From an uncultured Lachnospiraceae bacterium (GTDB lineage Bacteria; Bacillota; Clostridia; Lachnospirales; Lachnospiraceae): a stretch of 64,000 nucleotides of DNA. This document shows positions 49,152 through 58,880 of the stretch, in pieces (positions within the stretch are counted from its first letter, which is position 1; each line of letters opens with the position of its first letter). Made by a program: the position numbers and the translations under genes. The stretch covers positions 102,751-166,750 of the forward strand of contig CAJTOO010000008.1 of NCBI GenBank assembly GCA_910577735.1, written 5' to 3'. Below the pieces are notes generated by a model, which saw only the letters and a program-made list of their open reading frames with translations, made no database searches and was not told the origin of the DNA.

Positions 49152-50390
49152 ATGAGCAGACGAGTCGTGGTAACAGGAATGGGAGCGATCACCCCCATCG
49201 GATTGAGTGTAGAAGAGTTCTGGGCTGGTATTAAAGAAGGCAGAATCGGCTTTGCACCCATTACAAAGTTTGATACAACAGATTTCAAATGTAAACTGGC
49301 AGCAGAGGTAAAAGGCTTTGACGGCAAGAATTACATGGACTTTAAGGCTGCTAAGAGAATGGAGCCTTTCTCCCAGTATGCAGTAGCGGCAACCAAAGAG
49401 GCCTTAGAGGATGCCGGCATTGATATGGAGAAAGAAGATCCTTACCGCGTAGGCGTGTCTGTAGGTTCCGGCACAGGTTCCCTGCAGGCGATGGAGCGCT
49501 CTCATAGCAGACTTGTGGAGAAAGGCCCTGGCAGGATTGAGCCTTTATTTGTACCTCTCACCATTTCCAATATGGCGGCTGGCAACGTGTCTATACAATT
49601 TGGATTAAAAGGCAAGAGCATCAATGTGGTGACAGCTTGTGCTACAGGGACAAATTCCATCGGTGAGGCATTCCGCGCGATTCAGTACGGAGATGCAGAA
49701 GTGATGGTGGCAGGCGGTACAGAAGGCAGCGTATGTCCTATTGGCATTGGTGGCTTTTCCGCTCTTACAGCGTTATCCACTTCGGAAGATCCCGAGAGAT
49801 GTTCCATTCCTTTTGACAAAGAAAGAAATGGTTTCGTTATGGGGGAAGGCGCCGCTGTGGTGGTGCTTGAGGAGTTAGAGCACGCTAAAGCGAGAGGCGC
49901 GAAGATTTATGCCGAAGTGGCAGGCTATGGCTGCTCTTCCGATGCGTATCATATCACTTCTCCCGCAGAGGATGGAGAGGGTGCGGCTAAGGCTATGGAA
50001 TATGCGGTCAAAGATGCCGGGCTTGCGCTGCATGATATCACCTACATCAATGCTCATGGAACCAGCACACACCACAATGATCTCTTTGAGACAAGAGCGA
50101 TCAAACTTCTCTTTGGAGATCATGCAAAGGATATTAAGATCAATTCCACGAAGTCCATGGTAGGACACCTTTTAGGCGCGGCAGGTGCAATCGAGTTTGT
50201 TACCTGTGTCAAAGAATTGCAGGAAGGATATATTCACAAGACAGTGGGGTATCAGGTGCCGGATGAGGAGTGTGATTTAAATTATTGTGTAGAGCCTTAC
50301 ACAGAGGAATTTAAATATGCGCTGTCCAATTCCCTTGGATTTGGCGGGCATAACGCAAGTCTTCTTGTGAAAAAATATGATGAGCGCTAA
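49152..50390 (+). CDS. fabF: 3-oxoacyl-ACP synthase II
   Basis: 412 residues. Thiolase fold with the nucleophilic Cys in VVTACATGTNSIG near residue 164, His in YINAHGTSTHHND near 302 and His in STKSMVGHLLGAAGA near 340. The main elongating condensing enzyme. Confidence 0.95.
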   Translation: MSRRVVVTGMGAITPIGLSVEEFWAGIKEGRIGFAPITKFDTTDFKCKLAAEVKGFDGKNYMDFKAAKRMEPFSQYAVAATKEALEDAGIDMEKEDPYRVGVSVGSGTGSLQAMERSHSRLVEKGPGRIEPLFVPLTISNMAAGNVSIQFGLKGKSINVVTACATGTNSIGEAFRAIQYGDAEVMVAGGTEGSVCPIGIGGFSALTALSTSEDPERCSIPFDKERNGFVMGEGAAVVVLEELEHAKARGAKIYAEVAGYGCSSDAYHITSPAEDGEGAAKAMEYAVKDAGLALHDITYINAHGTSTHHNDLFETRAIKLLFGDHAKDIKINSTKSMVGHLLGAAGAIEFVTCVKELQEGYIHKTVGYQVPDEECDLNYCVEPYTEEFKYALSNSLGFGGHNASLLVKKYDER

Positions 50391-50550
50391 GTAAAAACAA
50401 GCGGCGCGAAGCGACATTTGTTTTTACGGCGCCATCAACGAGAAAGCGTTCGGTGAAACCGAACAGGGAGCGCTGTCAGCGCGGGCTTTCGAGTTTGCAC
50501 GAAAGGAATAAGCGGCGCGAAGCGGCATGAAAGAATGGGAGGAAAGATGG
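50391..50550 (+). repeat. Structured intergenic repeat between fabF and fabZ
   Basis: GTAAAAACA and TGTTTTTAC bound a 9-bp stem at 50391-50427. AGCGGCGCGAAGCG occurs at 50400-50413 and again at 50511-50524. In between are GTTCGGT/ACCGAAC and GCGCT/AGCGC hairpins. The block is GC-rich compared with its neighbours and looks like an inserted palindromic element, not a gene. Transcription must pass through it to reach fabZ. Confidence 0.55.
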
Positions 50551-50985
50551 ATGTCACTGATGAAAGCGAAAGAGATTATGGAGATTATACCTCACAGACA
50601 ACCCTTTATGCTGATTGATACGATAGAGGAACTGGAAGAGGGTAAGCGTGTGGTAGCAAAAAAGTGTGTGTCCTACAATGAACCCTTTTTTGCGGGACAT
50701 TTTCCAAAGGAGCCCGTTATGCCGGGCGTACTGATTGTGGAAGCGCTGGCGCAGACGGGAGCAGTGGCAATCTTAAGTCAGCCGGAGTATAAGGGGAAAA
50801 CAGCCTATTTTGCAGCCATTAATAATGCAAAATTCAAGGGAAAAGTAGTACCGGGGGATGTACTTACTCTGGAGACGGAAATTATTAAGATTAAGGGCCC
50901 CATTGGTGTGGGTGCAGCGAAAGCCTATGTGGACGGCAAGCTGGTTACACAGGCAGAACTTACCTTCGCAATTGGAGAAGCATAA
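50551..50985 (+). CDS. fabZ: 3-hydroxyacyl-ACP dehydratase
   Basis: 144 residues from the ATG at 50551 (GGGAGGAAAG upstream; the in-frame ATG at 50527 lies inside the repeat and lacks a site). Hot-dog fold: IPHRQPFMLIDTIEEL, catalytic His in FAGHFPKEPVMPGVLIVEALAQ and the Glu of VEALAQ. Confidence 0.94.
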   Translation: MSLMKAKEIMEIIPHRQPFMLIDTIEELEEGKRVVAKKCVSYNEPFFAGHFPKEPVMPGVLIVEALAQTGAVAILSQPEYKGKTAYFAAINNAKFKGKVVPGDVLTLETEIIKIKGPIGVGAAKAYVDGKLVTQAELTFAIGEA

Positions 50986-51037
50986 GGCCAAAGATATAGA
51001 ATATCAATGGATTATCAGAAAGGTGAGGCCATAAAAT

Positions 51038-52114
51038 ATGGTAAATATCAAACCATTAACAATAGGTGATCAGGTGGCGCAGATCCCGGTAATTCAGGGA
51101 GGTATGGGCGTCGGCGTGAGCCTTTCATCCCTGGCTGGCTCGGTGGCTGCCGAGGGTGGGATTGGCGTGATTTCCACAGCGCAGATAGGATATCGGGAGC
51201 CGGACTTTGATACAGATCCCATAGGAGCGAATCTGCGGGCTATAGGTACAGAGATAGAGAAGGCCAGACAGATTGCCAAAGGCGGTATTCTGGGCGTCAA
51301 TATCATGGTGGCGACCAGAAAATACGAAGAATATGTAAAAGCCGCAGTGGCGGCGGGAATCGACCTCATCATATCCGGGGCAGGGCTGCCCATGGATCTG
51401 CCAAAGATTGTTGGAGCAGCTAAGACAAAGCTTGCCCCCATTGTATCCAGCGTCAAGTCAGCACAGGTCATCATGAGATACTGGTGGAAGAAGTACAGCA
51501 GACTGCCGGATGCAGTGGTGATTGAGGGGCCGTTAGCCGGTGGACACTTGGGATTTCATAAGGAGCAGCTGGACGATATCGACAGCCTTCATTATGACGA
51601 GGAAGTGAAGGCCATTATTGCACAGGTAAATGAGACAGCGTCACAGCATGAGACAGAGATTCCGGTCATCATGGCGGGTGGGATATATACCCGTGAAGAT
51701 ATGGAACATTATGTGGAAATGGGAGCGGCAGGAGTGCAGATGGCTACCCGGTTTGTCACTACCTATGAATGTGATGCGGATGCGGCCTATAAGCAGAGCT
51801 ATATTGATGCCAGGCAAGAAGATATTGTGATTGTGCAGAGTCCTGTGGGTATGCCTGGACGTGCCATTTTAAATCCTTTTATGAAAAGAGCAAAGGAGGG
51901 GCCGGTGCCCCATGGGAAATGTCATCTTTGTATCAGTACCTGTAAGCCGGATCAGACACCATACTGTATCACGGATGCATTGGTAAATGCCGTGAAGGGC
52001 AAGGTGGATAAAGCACTTTTGTTCTGTGGGGCGAATGCATATCGGGCTACAAAGCTGGAACATGTAAAAGATATCATGGATGAATTTCGGCCAGCCCGGG
52101 CAGGAGTCTGCTGA
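51038..52114 (+). CDS. NPD/FabK-like FMN flavoprotein in the fab operon
   Basis: 358 residues. A nitronate monooxygenase/FabK-type barrel: IPVIQGGMGVGVSLSSLAGSVA, GVISTAQIGY, VVIEGPLAGGHLGFH, IPVIMAGGIYTREDM. The C-terminal ~70 residues carry a cysteine set (HGKCHLCISTCKPDQTPYC) that FabK lacks. It sits between fabZ and fabH, so a second enoyl reductase or a redox-linked accessory role is possible; true nitronate oxidation is not implied by the context. Confidence 0.72.
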   Translation: MVNIKPLTIGDQVAQIPVIQGGMGVGVSLSSLAGSVAAEGGIGVISTAQIGYREPDFDTDPIGANLRAIGTEIEKARQIAKGGILGVNIMVATRKYEEYVKAAVAAGIDLIISGAGLPMDLPKIVGAAKTKLAPIVSSVKSAQVIMRYWWKKYSRLPDAVVIEGPLAGGHLGFHKEQLDDIDSLHYDEEVKAIIAQVNETASQHETEIPVIMAGGIYTREDMEHYVEMGAAGVQMATRFVTTYECDADAAYKQSYIDARQEDIVIVQSPVGMPGRAILNPFMKRAKEGPVPHGKCHLCISTCKPDQTPYCITDALVNAVKGKVDKALLFCGANAYRATKLEHVKDIMDEFRPARAGVC

Positions 52115-52142
52115 TTGCGTGGTTAGTGGTGTATGTTATAAT
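52115..52142 (+). promoter_or_regulatory. Promoter of fabH
   Basis: TTGCGT (52115-52120), 16-bp spacer, TATAAT (52137-52142) with an upstream TG (TGTTATAAT). 42 bp before the fabH ATG. No FabT-like dyad here. Confidence 0.7.
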
Positions 52143-52184
52143 AAGTATACGGAAACTAGAATAAATATGAGCGGGGAGAAATAC

Positions 52185-53150
52185 ATGAAAACGAGAATCA
52201 TAGGAACAGGAAGCTGCCTGCCGGGGCATGTGGTGACCAACGATGATCTGTCCAAGATCATGGATACTTCCGATGAATGGATCAGCAGCAGGACAGGAAT
52301 CAGAGAGAGACACCTGGCTAAAGAGGAAACCACAGCCAGCATGTCCACAGAAGCTGCCAGACGTGCCTTGGAGAACGCAGGCGTGACGGCCCAGGAGATT
52401 GATTTGATTATTCTGGGAACGGTGACGGCAGATCATGTAACGCCTTCCTGTGCCTGCGAAGTACAGGCGGCGCTGGGTGCAGACCAGGCGGTGGCGTTTG
52501 ACATCAATGCGGCATGTTCCGGGTTTATGTTTGCCTTAAATATTGCCAATGCCTATCTGCAGGCAGGGATGTATAAAATGGCTCTTGTACTGGGCGCGGA
52601 GACACTTTCCAAGATTATGGATTGGAATGACCGCAGTACCTGTGTCCTGTTCGGAGATGGAGCGGGAGCGGTGGTAGTGTGTGCGGATGAGAGTACCGGC
52701 TTACTTGCCTTTGACCAGGGATCGGATGGCAGCAGGGGAGCTGTTCTTGCATGTGAGAACCGTACCAACAATAATCCCCTGGTGGATACCCCAAAGGAAC
52801 TTGCCTATATACATATGGACGGACAGGAAGTCTATAAGTTTGCGGTGACAGCAGTGCCTTCCTCTTTACAAAAGACCATTGAGGCGGCAGGACTTACGGT
52901 GGAGGACATTGATTACTTTGCACTGCACCAGGCTAATATCAGGATCTTACAGTCGGTAGCTAAGAGGCTGCACGTATCGGAGGATAAGTTCCCCATCAGC
53001 CTGGATCACTGTGGAAATATTTCTGCGGCCAGCGTGCCGATTCTGCTGGATGAGATGAACCGTAAAGGAATGTTAAAGCCGGGCATGAAGATAGCCATGA
53101 GCGGTTTTGGCGGCGGATTGACCTGGGCATCGGCGGTGGTGGAGTGGTAG
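52185..53150 (+). CDS. fabH: 3-oxoacyl-ACP synthase III
   Basis: 321 residues from the ATG at 52185, with GGGGAG before it. Cys-His-Asn triad: INAACSGFMFAL near 110, YFALHQANIRIL near 245 and HCGNISAASVP near 275. It starts each fatty acid from acetyl- or branched acyl-CoA. It is the last gene of the cluster, whereas fabH usually leads fab operons in Clostridia. Confidence 0.94.
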   Translation: MKTRIIGTGSCLPGHVVTNDDLSKIMDTSDEWISSRTGIRERHLAKEETTASMSTEAARRALENAGVTAQEIDLIILGTVTADHVTPSCACEVQAALGADQAVAFDINAACSGFMFALNIANAYLQAGMYKMALVLGAETLSKIMDWNDRSTCVLFGDGAGAVVVCADESTGLLAFDQGSDGSRGAVLACENRTNNNPLVDTPKELAYIHMDGQEVYKFAVTAVPSSLQKTIEAAGLTVEDIDYFALHQANIRILQSVAKRLHVSEDKFPISLDHCGNISAASVPILLDEMNRKGMLKPGMKIAMSGFGGGLTWASAVVEW

Positions 53151-53192
53151 ATTATAGATTATGTGATAAATTTTAAACGGAACGATAAAGAG

Positions 53193-53244
53193 AAAGCCCT
53201 TGCTGATGTTCAGAAACAAAACGGAATATCAGCAAGGGCTTTTA
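53193..53244 (+). terminator. Terminator of the fatty acid operon
   Basis: A long stem AAAGCCCTTGCTGAT / ATCAGCAAGGGCTTT with a TTTT tail, 42 bp after the fabH stop. It also works for the minus-strand fragment that ends here. Confidence 0.88.
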
Positions 53245-53487
53245 CATGTCAGCTTGTGCGTCACCATAGTACCATACATCTTTCCGCATCTGTACCGTTT
53301 CCTCCCCGGAGAGAAAACGCCTGTAGAGGGCTATCGGACTGTCAAAATCGTTAAAGTGATACACATGGAAGTAGGAATCGTCCTGCATGAGATAATCAGC
53401 CCACATTTCCATCTGCAGGAGAACCTCATAGTCGTCCGTATCGCTGTAATCCCAGATGATGCCGTAGTTTAACTCCTGATAGAATGC
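53242..53487 (-). pseudogene. Gene remnant without a start
   Basis: An 81-codon minus-strand frame with protein-like composition: GIIWDYSDTDDYEVLLQMEM, DSYFHVYHFNDFDSPIALYR, VQMRKDVWYYGD. It ends at the terminator, but an in-frame stop just upstream leaves no start or ribosome binding site. I read it as the C-terminal remains of an acidic, aromatic-rich protein I do not recognise. The rest of the interval to 53681 shows nothing I can call. Confidence 0.4.
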
Positions 53488-53681
53488 TCATGTACAGTAA
53501 AGAAGCAAGTAACCGAAAAGAAGAGATAAACCGCCAGTACCACATTATTCCGTACCCAAAAAACCAAAGACCAAAAAGACAAGCATTGTGGGAAAATCCA
53601 AAAGTTTTGATTTTCCCACGAATGCCGACTACTACGGAATCCCTCTTATCCTTAATATTAATATGAGGAACAACTGAAATA

Positions 53682-54578
53682 TTACTTGTCTATCTTACTT
53701 ATGCAAAATTTATAGAAAGTATCCGCTGTAAGACTTCTTCCTCGCTTTTTATCTGAAATAATCTGTATAGAACGGCTTGGAATATTATAATCAAATGGTA
53801 TCTGCACTAGTTTTTTTTCTGCCAATAACGGTTTTGCCAATTTTTCCGGCACAAATCCAATGCCTAAATTTTTTTCTATTAAAGGCAGCATAAGGTCAGA
53901 TGTAGCAACTTCCATATCAGGTTCCAAATCTATTCCTTGTGTTATGAAGAATTCTTTATAAAAATGGTATGTTGCACTTTCCCTGCCCAGTCCAATCAGT
54001 GGATACTTACATATATCTCGAAGTTCTAAGGAAATATTACATAAATCTATATATTGTGTTCCGCCTACTAGAATTTCGTCAAAATCCAATGCTTTTACAG
54101 CAGAAAACGACTTATGTATTTCCAAAGGTGTTGTGACCACTGCAAAATCAAATCTTCCACTGATAAGATGCTTAACCGTTTCAGGTGTTGATTGGTTATA
54201 AATCTTAATTCTAACTGCTGGATATTTCAGCTTAAAGCTATGTAGAAAGTTTAGCAGAAACAAATGTAAAGCAGTTTCTGTTGCTCCTATCGTTACAGTG
54301 CCACATATTTGCGAATCCTGCCTGCATATTTCCTCTTGTGCATTCAATAGGTGACTGTACGCGATTTCTACATGAGAATAGAGGTTTTTTCCTTCCTCTG
54401 TCAATCTGATTCCTCTTGCTTCGCGTATAAGCAGTCTACAATTCAACTGTGATTCCAACAATTTTATAATTCGTGTTACATTCGGCTGGTTACTGCCTAA
54501 TGCGGTGGCCGCTTTTGTTATATTTCCATATTTCGCCACAAAATAAAATATTTTATAGTATTCAAAATTAATATTCAT
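53682..54578 (-). CDS. LysR-family transcriptional regulator
   Basis: 298 residues. N-terminal winged helix (FEYYKIFYFVAKYGNITKAATALGSNQPNVTRII) and LysR substrate-binding domain from ~90 (CGTVTIGATETALHLFLLNF). Divergent from a MATE exporter with 110 bp between them, so it likely controls that gene. The AT-rich codon use and context suggest acquired DNA. Confidence 0.88.
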   Translation of the reverse strand: MNINFEYYKIFYFVAKYGNITKAATALGSNQPNVTRIIKLLESQLNCRLLIREARGIRLTEEGKNLYSHVEIAYSHLLNAQEEICRQDSQICGTVTIGATETALHLFLLNFLHSFKLKYPAVRIKIYNQSTPETVKHLISGRFDFAVVTTPLEIHKSFSAVKALDFDEILVGGTQYIDLCNISLELRDICKYPLIGLGRESATYHFYKEFFITQGIDLEPDMEVATSDLMLPLIEKNLGIGFVPEKLAKPLLAEKKLVQIPFDYNIPSRSIQIISDKKRGRSLTADTFYKFCISKIDK

Positions 54579-54688
54579 ATACTTTTTATATTTCTTCTAT
54601 GTATTATATATATTTTTCGTATTTCACAAATTGTATTATAATACATTTTTAGCAAGAAGTAAATTGAAAACTGAAAGGATATGATGCT

Positions 54689-56035
54689 ATGAACAAAGCT
54701 ATGAACAAAGATTTGACAGTGGGGAATCCACAAACAGTATTATGGAGATTCTGCCTGCCATTATTTGGCAGTATTATTTTTCAACAGCTTTACAACATAG
54801 CGGACAGTTTGGTTGCAGGTAAGTTTATTGGGGAAAATGCACTGGCAGCTGTTGGAAACAGCTATGAAATTACGCTTATCTTTATTGCATTTGCATTTGG
54901 ATGCAATATGGGTTGCTCCGTTATTGTTTCACAATTATTTGGTGCAAAAGAATACGGCAGATTAAAAACAGCGGTATCTACAGCCTGTATTTTTAGTGCC
55001 GTTCTCTGCCTAATGTTAATGGTTACAGGTACTTTGGGCTGTGGCTTGCTGCTCTATTTAATCAGAACACCGCAAGAAGTGTTTTCTGATTCAAAGTTAT
55101 ATTTAGATATTTATATATGGGGGCTTCCATTTGTATTTTTTTACAATATTGCAACTGGAATTTTCTCTGCATTGGGCGATTCCAAGACACCGTTCTATTT
55201 TCTTGCAGTATCGTCAACATCAAATATTGCTGTGGATATTCTATTTGTAAAAGCCTTCCATATGGGCGTTGCCGGTGTCGCATGGGCAACTTTTTTATGT
55301 CAGGGAGCCAGTTGCATCCTAGCAGCCTTGACTGTATGGATAAGACTTAAAAAAATTCAAGTAACAGAAAAACCAAAATTATTTGACAGGGAACTTATGA
55401 AAAAGATTGTGGTAATAGCTGTTCCAAGCATTTTGCAGCAAAGCTTTATTTCTGTTGGCAATATCCTTATACAGAGTGTTATCAACGGCTTCGGTGCTTC
55501 TGTCATAGCAGGTTATTCTGCGGCAGTGAAATTGAATAATATGGTGATCACATCATTTACCACAATCGGCAATGGAATTTCCAACTTTTCCGCACAAAAT
55601 CTTGGCTCCCATAAATACGGACGAATCAAAGAGGGTTTTCATGCCGGAATTAAAATGGTATGGTGTCTGTGCATCCCGTTTTGTATTATTTATATTTTCT
55701 TTGGCAGATACCTTCTTCTTTTATTCATGGAAAGAAGTTCTGTGGCAGCCCTTATGACCGGAAAAGAATTTTTGTGGATATTATCTCCGTTTTATTTTGT
55801 CGTATCCGTTAAATTAGTTGCAGATGGTATACTTAGGGGAGTGAGCGCCATGCGTCAGTTCATGGCTGCGACATTTACGGATTTAATTCTTCGGGTGGTT
55901 TTAGCTTTTGTTCTTTCAGATTTAGTAAGTTCTGCAATCGGCATTTGGTGTGCATGGCCGATTGGCTGGACAATTTCCATGATTCTTTCTATTTCTTTTT
56001 ACAAGAAAGAGTATAAAAAATATGCATTGGACTAA
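54689..56035 (+). CDS. MATE-family efflux transporter
   Basis: 448 residues, about twelve membrane segments. The N-terminus (GNPQTVLWRFCLPLFGSIIFQQLYNIADSLVAGKFIGENALAAVG) and the internal repeat near 240 (IVVIAVPSILQQSFISVGN) are typical of the DinF/NorM-like MATE fold. It exports drugs or metabolites using Na+ or H+. GAAAGGATATGATGCT lies before the ATG. Confidence 0.9.
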   Translation: MNKAMNKDLTVGNPQTVLWRFCLPLFGSIIFQQLYNIADSLVAGKFIGENALAAVGNSYEITLIFIAFAFGCNMGCSVIVSQLFGAKEYGRLKTAVSTACIFSAVLCLMLMVTGTLGCGLLLYLIRTPQEVFSDSKLYLDIYIWGLPFVFFYNIATGIFSALGDSKTPFYFLAVSSTSNIAVDILFVKAFHMGVAGVAWATFLCQGASCILAALTVWIRLKKIQVTEKPKLFDRELMKKIVVIAVPSILQQSFISVGNILIQSVINGFGASVIAGYSAAVKLNNMVITSFTTIGNGISNFSAQNLGSHKYGRIKEGFHAGIKMVWCLCIPFCIIYIFFGRYLLLLFMERSSVAALMTGKEFLWILSPFYFVVSVKLVADGILRGVSAMRQFMAATFTDLILRVVLAFVLSDLVSSAIGIWCAWPIGWTISMILSISFYKKEYKKYALD

Positions 56036-56386
56036 TTTTTCAAAAATGGTTTTGGAATCTGTTGCTCTCTGAACCCAAAGGGGAACTTGCCGCCGCCCTG
56101 TTATCTTTGCCGGAGTACGATCGGGTATCAAACCTGCAGGACCTCACAACTCCTGCATAAAGAAATGGAGGTGCTTTCACATGGAGAATCCGAACCTTTT
56201 GCCCTATGAAACGATTGTCCGGGCGACCAGCGGAGAGCCGGAAGCCGTGGACGAATAAAGTGGGAATCAGGTCAAGTTTGTAAGCAATGCCATAAGAAGC
56301 AACGGCGTCAGATTCGTAAATACTGATATACCGCCGAGATTCGCCTGATGCGAATCTCAAGGAGATAATTCCGCAGGAATTTTCTC
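56036..56386 (+). pseudogene. Conjugative-element gene scraps
   Basis: Two short pieces read like ICE genes: GELAAALLSLPEYDRVSNLQ ending in a stop at about 56160, then ATG at about 56180 opening MENPNLLPYETIVRATSGEP, the usual N-terminus of a Tn916/Tn1549-type helix-turn-helix protein, which stops after ~25 residues. GGAGGTGC precedes that ATG. The rest to 56386 has no gene. I take these as debris of an excised or decayed conjugative element. Confidence 0.5.
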
Positions 56387-58879
56387 CTATTCTTGGCTTC
56401 GTATCCTCTCAATCAGACTTTCTTTCTCTACTCTTTTACTGATAAAGCATGTGATTGCAATCTGACCAACCAATAATACCAGTGTAAGGCCAATGGTCTC
56501 CCAGAGAGGATAGTGATAACGGCTTAAACTCATAAAATGCTCGTCTTTAGCATAAAGAAACAACAGATATCCGAACAGGTTCCCAAGGGTTACGCTGATG
56601 AAGAGTGTTCCGGCAGTAAAAATAATTCCTTCCCCGGCCAGCATATGAACTAGCTGTCTGTTGGACAGACCCAGGGCCTGCAGGATACCGATTTCCTTCT
56701 TGCGGGTGACGATGCTGGTAATCATAGTGTTGATCAGATTCATAAATCCAATCACGGCAATCAGAAGGAGAAGCAGGTATATTGGGTACTTGATCATACT
56801 TACGCTGTAGCGTCCGATGCTCAGTTCCTCATCCATGGCGTAGAGCTCGAAATGTTCATTTAAAGCTGCGATATCCTGGAGCGTCTTCTTAACGTCATCA
56901 TATTGAGCCTTTTTCACATGTATATATATATCTGTGGTGGGATCATAAGTCAGTCCCAGATTGTTCCAGGTGTCTTCTGTCATGATCAGAAGCGGGTAAT
57001 CAGCATCTACCTGTGTCAAAGCAGCCAGCGTCACAGTAAGCGGAATTTCCCGGTCACCGTCGTAGAGCGTCAGCGGAAAAACATCACCTATGGCAAGCTT
57101 ATACATATCAAAGGAATAAACATGGGTACAGAGGATTTCGTTTTCGGCTGTCATGCGGTCATAGTCGATGCTGCCTGCTTTCAGATGAGCAGACAGTTGA
57201 GGAACTTCCTTTCTGGTAAAATAGGAGAGTGGCAGGCGGTTATCCAAAGCTTCATATATAGCAGATTCCATATCTGTGGAGGAAAGGATTCTACCTGAGT
57301 CGCGTTCTATGGATTCTACCCCTTCTATAGAAGCAAGCTGTTCCAGAAAGGTTTCGTTGAAATAGTCCTGCTGTACAAGTTGATTCAGGTTATTTTCGGG
57401 ATATTCCATGTCATGATAGGAATAATCCAGTGAGAGGCGAAAATCTCCCTGTTTTATATTACGCCTCGCCAGATCTTCTGCGCTGGTGCTGCTTAATACA
57501 GCCGACACACAGATAAAGAGAACACAGCTTAAGCCCATGGTAAGCATGGTGACGGCAGTACGTCTTTTATTGCGCGAAAGATTGGACCAGGTCAGGGTGG
57601 AAACCTTTACTGTTAGATGTCCTTTGCGGCTTTTGCAATCCGTAGTGTTTTCCTGATAACGGATGGCGTCCACCGGGGATACCTTTTTGGCCATGCGGAT
57701 GGGTTTTAGCAGAGATACCCATACGGTAATCAGTACTGCTATGACTACCAGTACCAGAAATGGCAGGGAAAACATATGGATTTGCCCCTTGATATTCAGC
57801 AGATATTCCAAGTAGGAAGAATCCAGGGCAGTACTGCCGGCTGCCTGTATGATCTGCGGGAACAGGATATAGGGCAGAAGATAACCGATTAACAGCCCAA
57901 GGGGGATTGCGAAAGCGCAGACAATGCCGCCCTGACAGAAGAACAGTCTGGCAATCTGTTTCCGGGAAGCACCCAGGGCTTTCAGTTTTCCGATTTCCTG
58001 GATATCCGTGATTACGCCTACATAATAAATACTGTAGATGACCAGCGCAGAGAATAGGATGACAATCAGGCTGACAAAAACTACAATGAGCATGGTCTCC
58101 GTGCCGGGATTTGTCATAGTGGACAGATACTGTTTGTTCATGGAGATATACTCTTCTCCTAGGCCAATATCTGACGCTGTACTTTTAATTTTGTTTTCCA
58201 TTTCATCATAGGAAAGCTCGTCCTCACCGTAAAAGCGCAGATATGCAGAGGGAGATGCTTCATAGAGCCCGGCTTTCTCATACTGTGCCAAAAGTGCACG
58301 GGAAATATAGGCGCTCCAGGCAATGCGGCTGTCTGAAATCTCTGTGGAGATTTCCCTGTCCGTAAGCAGACCGCAGATGGTAAATTCTTTGGTCTGTATT
58401 TCCCCTTTTCCGTTTACGCGGAAAGAAAGCGTTACCGTGCCGCCCACAACAGGCTCTGCCCCTACGCGTTCAAAAAAGGCGGGCAGAGAACAGATTTCAT
58501 TTTCCTGTTCGGGTAAATGGCCTTCTATAAGTTCAAAGTTGCTAATGTAGATGCCGTCTTTGACTGTCTCGGAAAGACTCAGAGTACCGTTCATTTTACC
58601 ATATATGATCTGTGCGAAGGGTTCTATGGTATTTAAGGATTCCACATTAATATGCTTTGACAGGATGGAAAGTTGCTCCGGCTGCGTGAGCCGGAAGGCT
58701 GCATGATAGTTTGACTGTGCCACTGCAAGCTGCCTGCTCATATCAATGCTGCCGATACCGGTGGTACCAATAGCCATTAACAGCATTGTGGTAAGCATAA
58801 TGGAAATGCCGGTCAGCAGGGTGCGGCTTTTGTGATAGCGCAGTTTGCTGAAAGCCAGACGGAAGACCGTTTTCTTCAT
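56387..58879 (-). CDS. FtsX-like ABC transporter permease
   Basis: 830 residues from the ATG at 58879, 1 bp after the ATPase stop. It has an N-terminal membrane segment, a ~200-residue extracytoplasmic domain, then two FtsX membrane blocks (~275-400 and ~720-825) with a second extracytoplasmic region between them. This 2xFtsX form is typical of peptide/lipoprotein or antimicrobial-response exporters encoded beside two-component systems, as here. Confidence 0.88.
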   Translation of the reverse strand: MKKTVFRLAFSKLRYHKSRTLLTGISIMLTTMLLMAIGTTGIGSIDMSRQLAVAQSNYHAAFRLTQPEQLSILSKHINVESLNTIEPFAQIIYGKMNGTLSLSETVKDGIYISNFELIEGHLPEQENEICSLPAFFERVGAEPVVGGTVTLSFRVNGKGEIQTKEFTICGLLTDREISTEISDSRIAWSAYISRALLAQYEKAGLYEASPSAYLRFYGEDELSYDEMENKIKSTASDIGLGEEYISMNKQYLSTMTNPGTETMLIVVFVSLIVILFSALVIYSIYYVGVITDIQEIGKLKALGASRKQIARLFFCQGGIVCAFAIPLGLLIGYLLPYILFPQIIQAAGSTALDSSYLEYLLNIKGQIHMFSLPFLVLVVIAVLITVWVSLLKPIRMAKKVSPVDAIRYQENTTDCKSRKGHLTVKVSTLTWSNLSRNKRRTAVTMLTMGLSCVLFICVSAVLSSTSAEDLARRNIKQGDFRLSLDYSYHDMEYPENNLNQLVQQDYFNETFLEQLASIEGVESIERDSGRILSSTDMESAIYEALDNRLPLSYFTRKEVPQLSAHLKAGSIDYDRMTAENEILCTHVYSFDMYKLAIGDVFPLTLYDGDREIPLTVTLAALTQVDADYPLLIMTEDTWNNLGLTYDPTTDIYIHVKKAQYDDVKKTLQDIAALNEHFELYAMDEELSIGRYSVSMIKYPIYLLLLLIAVIGFMNLINTMITSIVTRKKEIGILQALGLSNRQLVHMLAGEGIIFTAGTLFISVTLGNLFGYLLFLYAKDEHFMSLSRYHYPLWETIGLTLVLLVGQIAITCFISKRVEKESLIERIRSQE

Positions 58880-58880
58880 A

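Noticed and set aside
53484..53666. 60-codon plus-strand frame before the LysR gene
   Set aside because: Low-complexity, basic sequence with no ribosome binding site or family resemblance.
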